Source: Streptomyces griseus (GTDB lineage: Bacteria > Bdellovibrionota > Bdellovibrionia > Bdellovibrionales > Bdellovibrionaceae). Taken from it: a stretch of DNA of 64,000 nucleotides. Below the pieces are notes generated by a model. It was given only the letters and a program-made list of their open reading frames with translations, searched no databases and was not told the DNA's origin. The stretch covers positions 62,001-126,000 of the forward strand of contig CALQIT020000001.1 in NCBI GenBank assembly GCA_943330705.2, given 5' to 3'. Made by a program: the position numbers and the translations under genes. Shown one piece after another: positions 61,682 through 64,000 of this stretch (position 1 is its first letter; each line of letters starts with the position of its first letter).

Positions 61682-64000
61682 ATGAGTTTTGAAGAAAAGC
61701 TTACCGATTTACCAGCAACTTTACCAATGCTTCCTGTGAGAGACATCGTGGTTTTTCCATACATGATTCTCCCACTATTCGTTGGCAGAGAGGCTTCGAT
61801 TCGCTCAGTTGAAGATGCGCTCGGTAAAAATCGGCTGATTTTTTTGGCCTCACAAAAGGAAATCACCGAAGAAAACCCAACACCGGAAACAATATATACA
61901 ACTGGCACCATCGCTAAGATCATGCGAATGAGAAAGCTATCTGATGGAAGGGTTAAGATTCTAATTCAAGGTGAAGCTAAAGGACGAATTAAAAGCTTCG
62001 TTAAAACTTCTCCGTGTTTTGAGGTGGCCGTCGAGCGAATCGAGGAACCTGTCAATAACGCCCAATCGGTTGAGTTTGAGGCTTTGATCCGCACAGCAAA
62101 AGAACACATCGAAAAAATTATTGCATTGGGCCGGGTTTTATCTCCGGATATTCTTTTAGTTTTAGATGATGTCCAAGATCCAGGTAAGTTAGCTGACTTG
62201 ATTGCCAGCAACCTTGGAATCAAAGTTCCAGACGCACAAAAGGTTCTTGAAACAGTTGATCACAAAGAACGCTTGCGCTTGGTAAATGAAATTCTTGCAA
62301 ACGAACTTGAAGTTCTATCCATGCAAGCTAAAATTCGTACTCAAGCAAAAGATGAAATGTCTAAATCACAGCGTGAGTATTTCCTACGCGAACAAATGCG
62401 AGCTATAAAAAGTGAACTCGGAGAAAATGATTCCAAATCAGAAGAAATGGAAGAATTAAGAGAAAAAGTTCATGCGGCAGCAATGCCAGAAACAGTTGAA
62501 ACTGAAGCTTTTAAACAACTTACTCGACTGGAAAGAATGCATCCAGATGCGTCCGAGGCATCGATGGTTCGTACCTACTTAGACTGGTTGATTGATCTTC
62601 CTTGGAGTAAAAAAACAGAGGACGCAATTGATCTTGCGCGATCTAAAGAGATCTTAGATGAAGACCACTATGATCTACAAAAAGTGAAGGACCGCGTTCT
62701 TGAATTTCTTGCAGTACGCAAATTGAAGAACTCAATGAAAGGTCCAATTCTTTGCTTTTGTGGCCCTCCAGGTGTTGGCAAAACTTCGCTCGGAAAATCC
62801 ATCGCCAGAGCTATGGGACGAGAGTATTTCCGTGTTTCATTGGGTGGGGTTAAAGATGAGGCAGAGATTCGCGGACATCGACGTACCTACGTTGGTGCGA
62901 TGCCAGGTAAAGTCGTGCAAGCACTTCGCCAGGTAAAGACCAATAATCCTGTTCTTGTTTTGGATGAAATTGACAAGCTGGGATCAGATTTTCGCGGTGA
63001 CCCTTCTGCGGCGATGCTTGAAGTTTTAGACCCAGAACAAAACTCTACATTTCGCGATAACTATTTGAATGTCGATTTTGATTTATCAAATGTTCTGTTT
63101 ATTGCGACGGCCAATGTTGTAGAAAATATCCCTGCAGCGTTAAGAGACCGCATGGAGTTGATACAAATTCCTGGCTATACAGAAAATGATAAGTTGATTA
63201 TAACCAAAACACATTTGATTGATCGACAGATTGAAGCGAATGGAATCACCAAAGAAAATATTAAGTTTTCCGATGAGGGTATAAAATATCTGATTGGACA
63301 CTACACTCGCGAAGCTGGTCTCAGAAATCTTGAACGTGAAATCGGATCCGTGTGCCGTAAAGTTGCAAAGAAAGTCGTTCTCGGAGAAGCTTCATTTTTG
63401 GAAGTAACTGAAAATAATCTTCCTGATCTTTTAGGTCCGCCGCGCTTTCTTCGCGATGAAAAACTTGTAGATTCGCAAGTTGGTGTGGTTACAGGTCTTG
63501 CCTGGACCCAAGCTGGTGGGGAAGTGCTTTATGTCGAGGCCTTAAAGTATCGCGGAAAGGGCGGATTAACTTTAACTGGGCAATTGGGCGACGTCATGAA
63601 AGAGTCCGCCCATGCGGCGATGACCTACGCACGTTCCCATTGGGAAGAACTTGGCGTTCCTTCGGATTTCTTTGAAAAATTTGATGTCCATGTCCATCTG
63701 CCTGCGGGAGCTATTCCTAAAGATGGACCTTCGGCTGGAGTAACGATCTCGACCGCCTTAGTTAGCTTAATGACGGATATTCCTGTCAGACATGATGTGG
63801 CTATGACTGGCGAGGTCACCTTACAAGGTAGAGTTCTTCCGGTCGGCGGAATTCGCGAAAAGTGTCTTGCCGCTTTGTCACAGGGGATAAAGGATATAAT
63901 CATACCTTTAGCGAATCAAAAAGATTTGCAGGATATTCCAGCTGAGTTCAAAGATAAAATGAACTTTATCTGTGTCGAAAATTTAGACGAAGTTTTTGCT
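61682..64000 (+). CDS. lon: ATP-dependent protease Lon (3' end outside window)
   Basis: A Lon protease running off the window after 773 codons. The N-terminal substrate domain (PATLPMLPVRDIVVFPYM) is followed by the coiled SQREYFLREQMRAIKSELGE. Walker A is GPPGVGKTSLG, Walker B is VLVLDEIDK, sensor-type segments are present, and the serine-lysine peptidase motif is PKDGPSAGVT with the catalytic lysine in GGIREKCLAAL. A strong GGAGGAGAAGG precedes the ATG. Lon degrades damaged proteins and regulators. Confidence 0.97.
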   Translation, partial: MSFEEKLTDLPATLPMLPVRDIVVFPYMILPLFVGREASIRSVEDALGKNRLIFLASQKEITEENPTPETIYTTGTIAKIMRMRKLSDGRVKILIQGEAKGRIKSFVKTSPCFEVAVERIEEPVNNAQSVEFEALIRTAKEHIEKIIALGRVLSPDILLVLDDVQDPGKLADLIASNLGIKVPDAQKVLETVDHKERLRLVNEILANELEVLSMQAKIRTQAKDEMSKSQREYFLREQMRAIKSELGENDSKSEEMEELREKVHAAAMPETVETEAFKQLTRLERMHPDASEASMVRTYLDWLIDLPWSKKTEDAIDLARSKEILDEDHYDLQKVKDRVLEFLAVRKLKNSMKGPILCFCGPPGVGKTSLGKSIARAMGREYFRVSLGGVKDEAEIRGHRRTYVGAMPGKVVQALRQVKTNNPVLVLDEIDKLGSDFRGDPSAAMLEVLDPEQNSTFRDNYLNVDFDLSNVLFIATANVVENIPAALRDRMELIQIPGYTENDKLIITKTHLIDRQIEANGITKENIKFSDEGIKYLIGHYTREAGLRNLEREIGSVCRKVAKKVVLGEASFLEVTENNLPDLLGPPRFLRDEKLVDSQVGVVTGLAWTQAGGEVLYVEALKYRGKGGLTLTGQLGDVMKESAHAAMTYARSHWEELGVPSDFFEKFDVHVHLPAGAIPKDGPSAGVTISTALVSLMTDIPVRHDVAMTGEVTLQGRVLPVGGIREKCLAALSQGIKDIIIPLANQKDLQDIPAEFKDKMNFICVENLDEVFA

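Overview
The window reads as a densely coded chromosomal segment from a Gram-negative bacterium with an outer membrane: LolA, RseP, Mla-type ABC genes, lipoprotein signals and Tat are all present. The best guess is a Bdellovibrionota (Bdellovibrio-like) predator. Supporting points are a moderately AT-rich composition, delta-proteobacteria-like neighbourhoods, dispersed Tad/pilus genes, secreted or surface proteases, nucleoside phosphorylases and many short uncharacterised membrane proteins. This placement is inference from gene content, not from a marker-gene comparison. I saw no transposase, integrase, phage gene, CRISPR array or rRNA operon, and no gene-free stretch longer than about 300 bases.

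Layout. 1-9.1 kb (+): 3' end of tsf, then pyrH, frr, uppS, cdsA, rseP, tsaB, a MinD/ParA-like ATPase, a J-like/HTH protein, an RluD-type pseudouridine synthase and pgeF. 9.1-12.1 kb (-): tRNA-Phe, then a reverse transsulfuration operon (small protein, cystathionine beta-synthase, cystathionine gamma-lyase). 12.1-13.3 kb (-): two small TadB/TadC-like membrane proteins, divergent from a 24-residue Lys/Ala peptide gene with its own terminator. 13.6-18.2 kb (-): an Mla-type lipid ABC operon with two ATPases, two permeases, one MCE protein and a putative outer-membrane barrel. 18.3-24.8 kb (+): mdh-sucC-sucD-ndk, RlmD-type methyltransferase, TPR lipoprotein, RodZ-like protein. 24.8-32.9 kb: GT39-like glycosyltransferase plus degenerate PHP protein, ferredoxin, DnaQ-like exonuclease, nadE, DUF2203, TadE-like protein, TPR protein, possible BMC-like protein. 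32.9-41 kb (-): rimO, lolA, comF-like, rlmH, nadD-rsfS fusion, obgE, rpmA, rplU, RNase G. 41-51.4 kb (+): pilT, deoA, punA, subtilisin-like lipoprotein, asnS and a three-gene propionyl-CoA carboxylase. 51.4-56 kb (-): tatC, tatB, a hypothetical gene and a double-domain M16 protease. 56-64 kb (+): hemW, grpE, a zinc-finger-less DnaJ, an LpoA-like lipoprotein, two DksA-family genes and the 5' part of lon.

How the genes fit together. Most are housekeeping: translation (tsf, frr, asnS, rplU, rpmA, obgE, rimO, rlmH), envelope building (uppS, cdsA, rseP, lolA, mla, rodZ-like, tat) and central metabolism (mdh, sucCD, ndk, nadD, nadE). Reverse transsulfuration yields 2-oxobutyrate, which can become propionyl-CoA; the propionyl-CoA carboxylase and succinyl-CoA synthetase encoded here could channel that carbon to the TCA cycle, but that link is inference.

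The most unusual item is the Mla-type transporter. Its two ATPases carry complementary defects: one has an altered signature motif, the other lacks the catalytic Glu and the switch His. This is the pattern expected of a heterodimeric ABC transporter with one consensus and one degenerate ATP site. Other notable items are the 24-aa Lys/Ala peptide, an L21 protein with an H1-like tail, the NadD-RsfS fusion, a possible tandem BMC-fold protein, a zinc-less/zinc-bearing DksA pair, and two leaders that could fold over the Shine-Dalgarno sequence.
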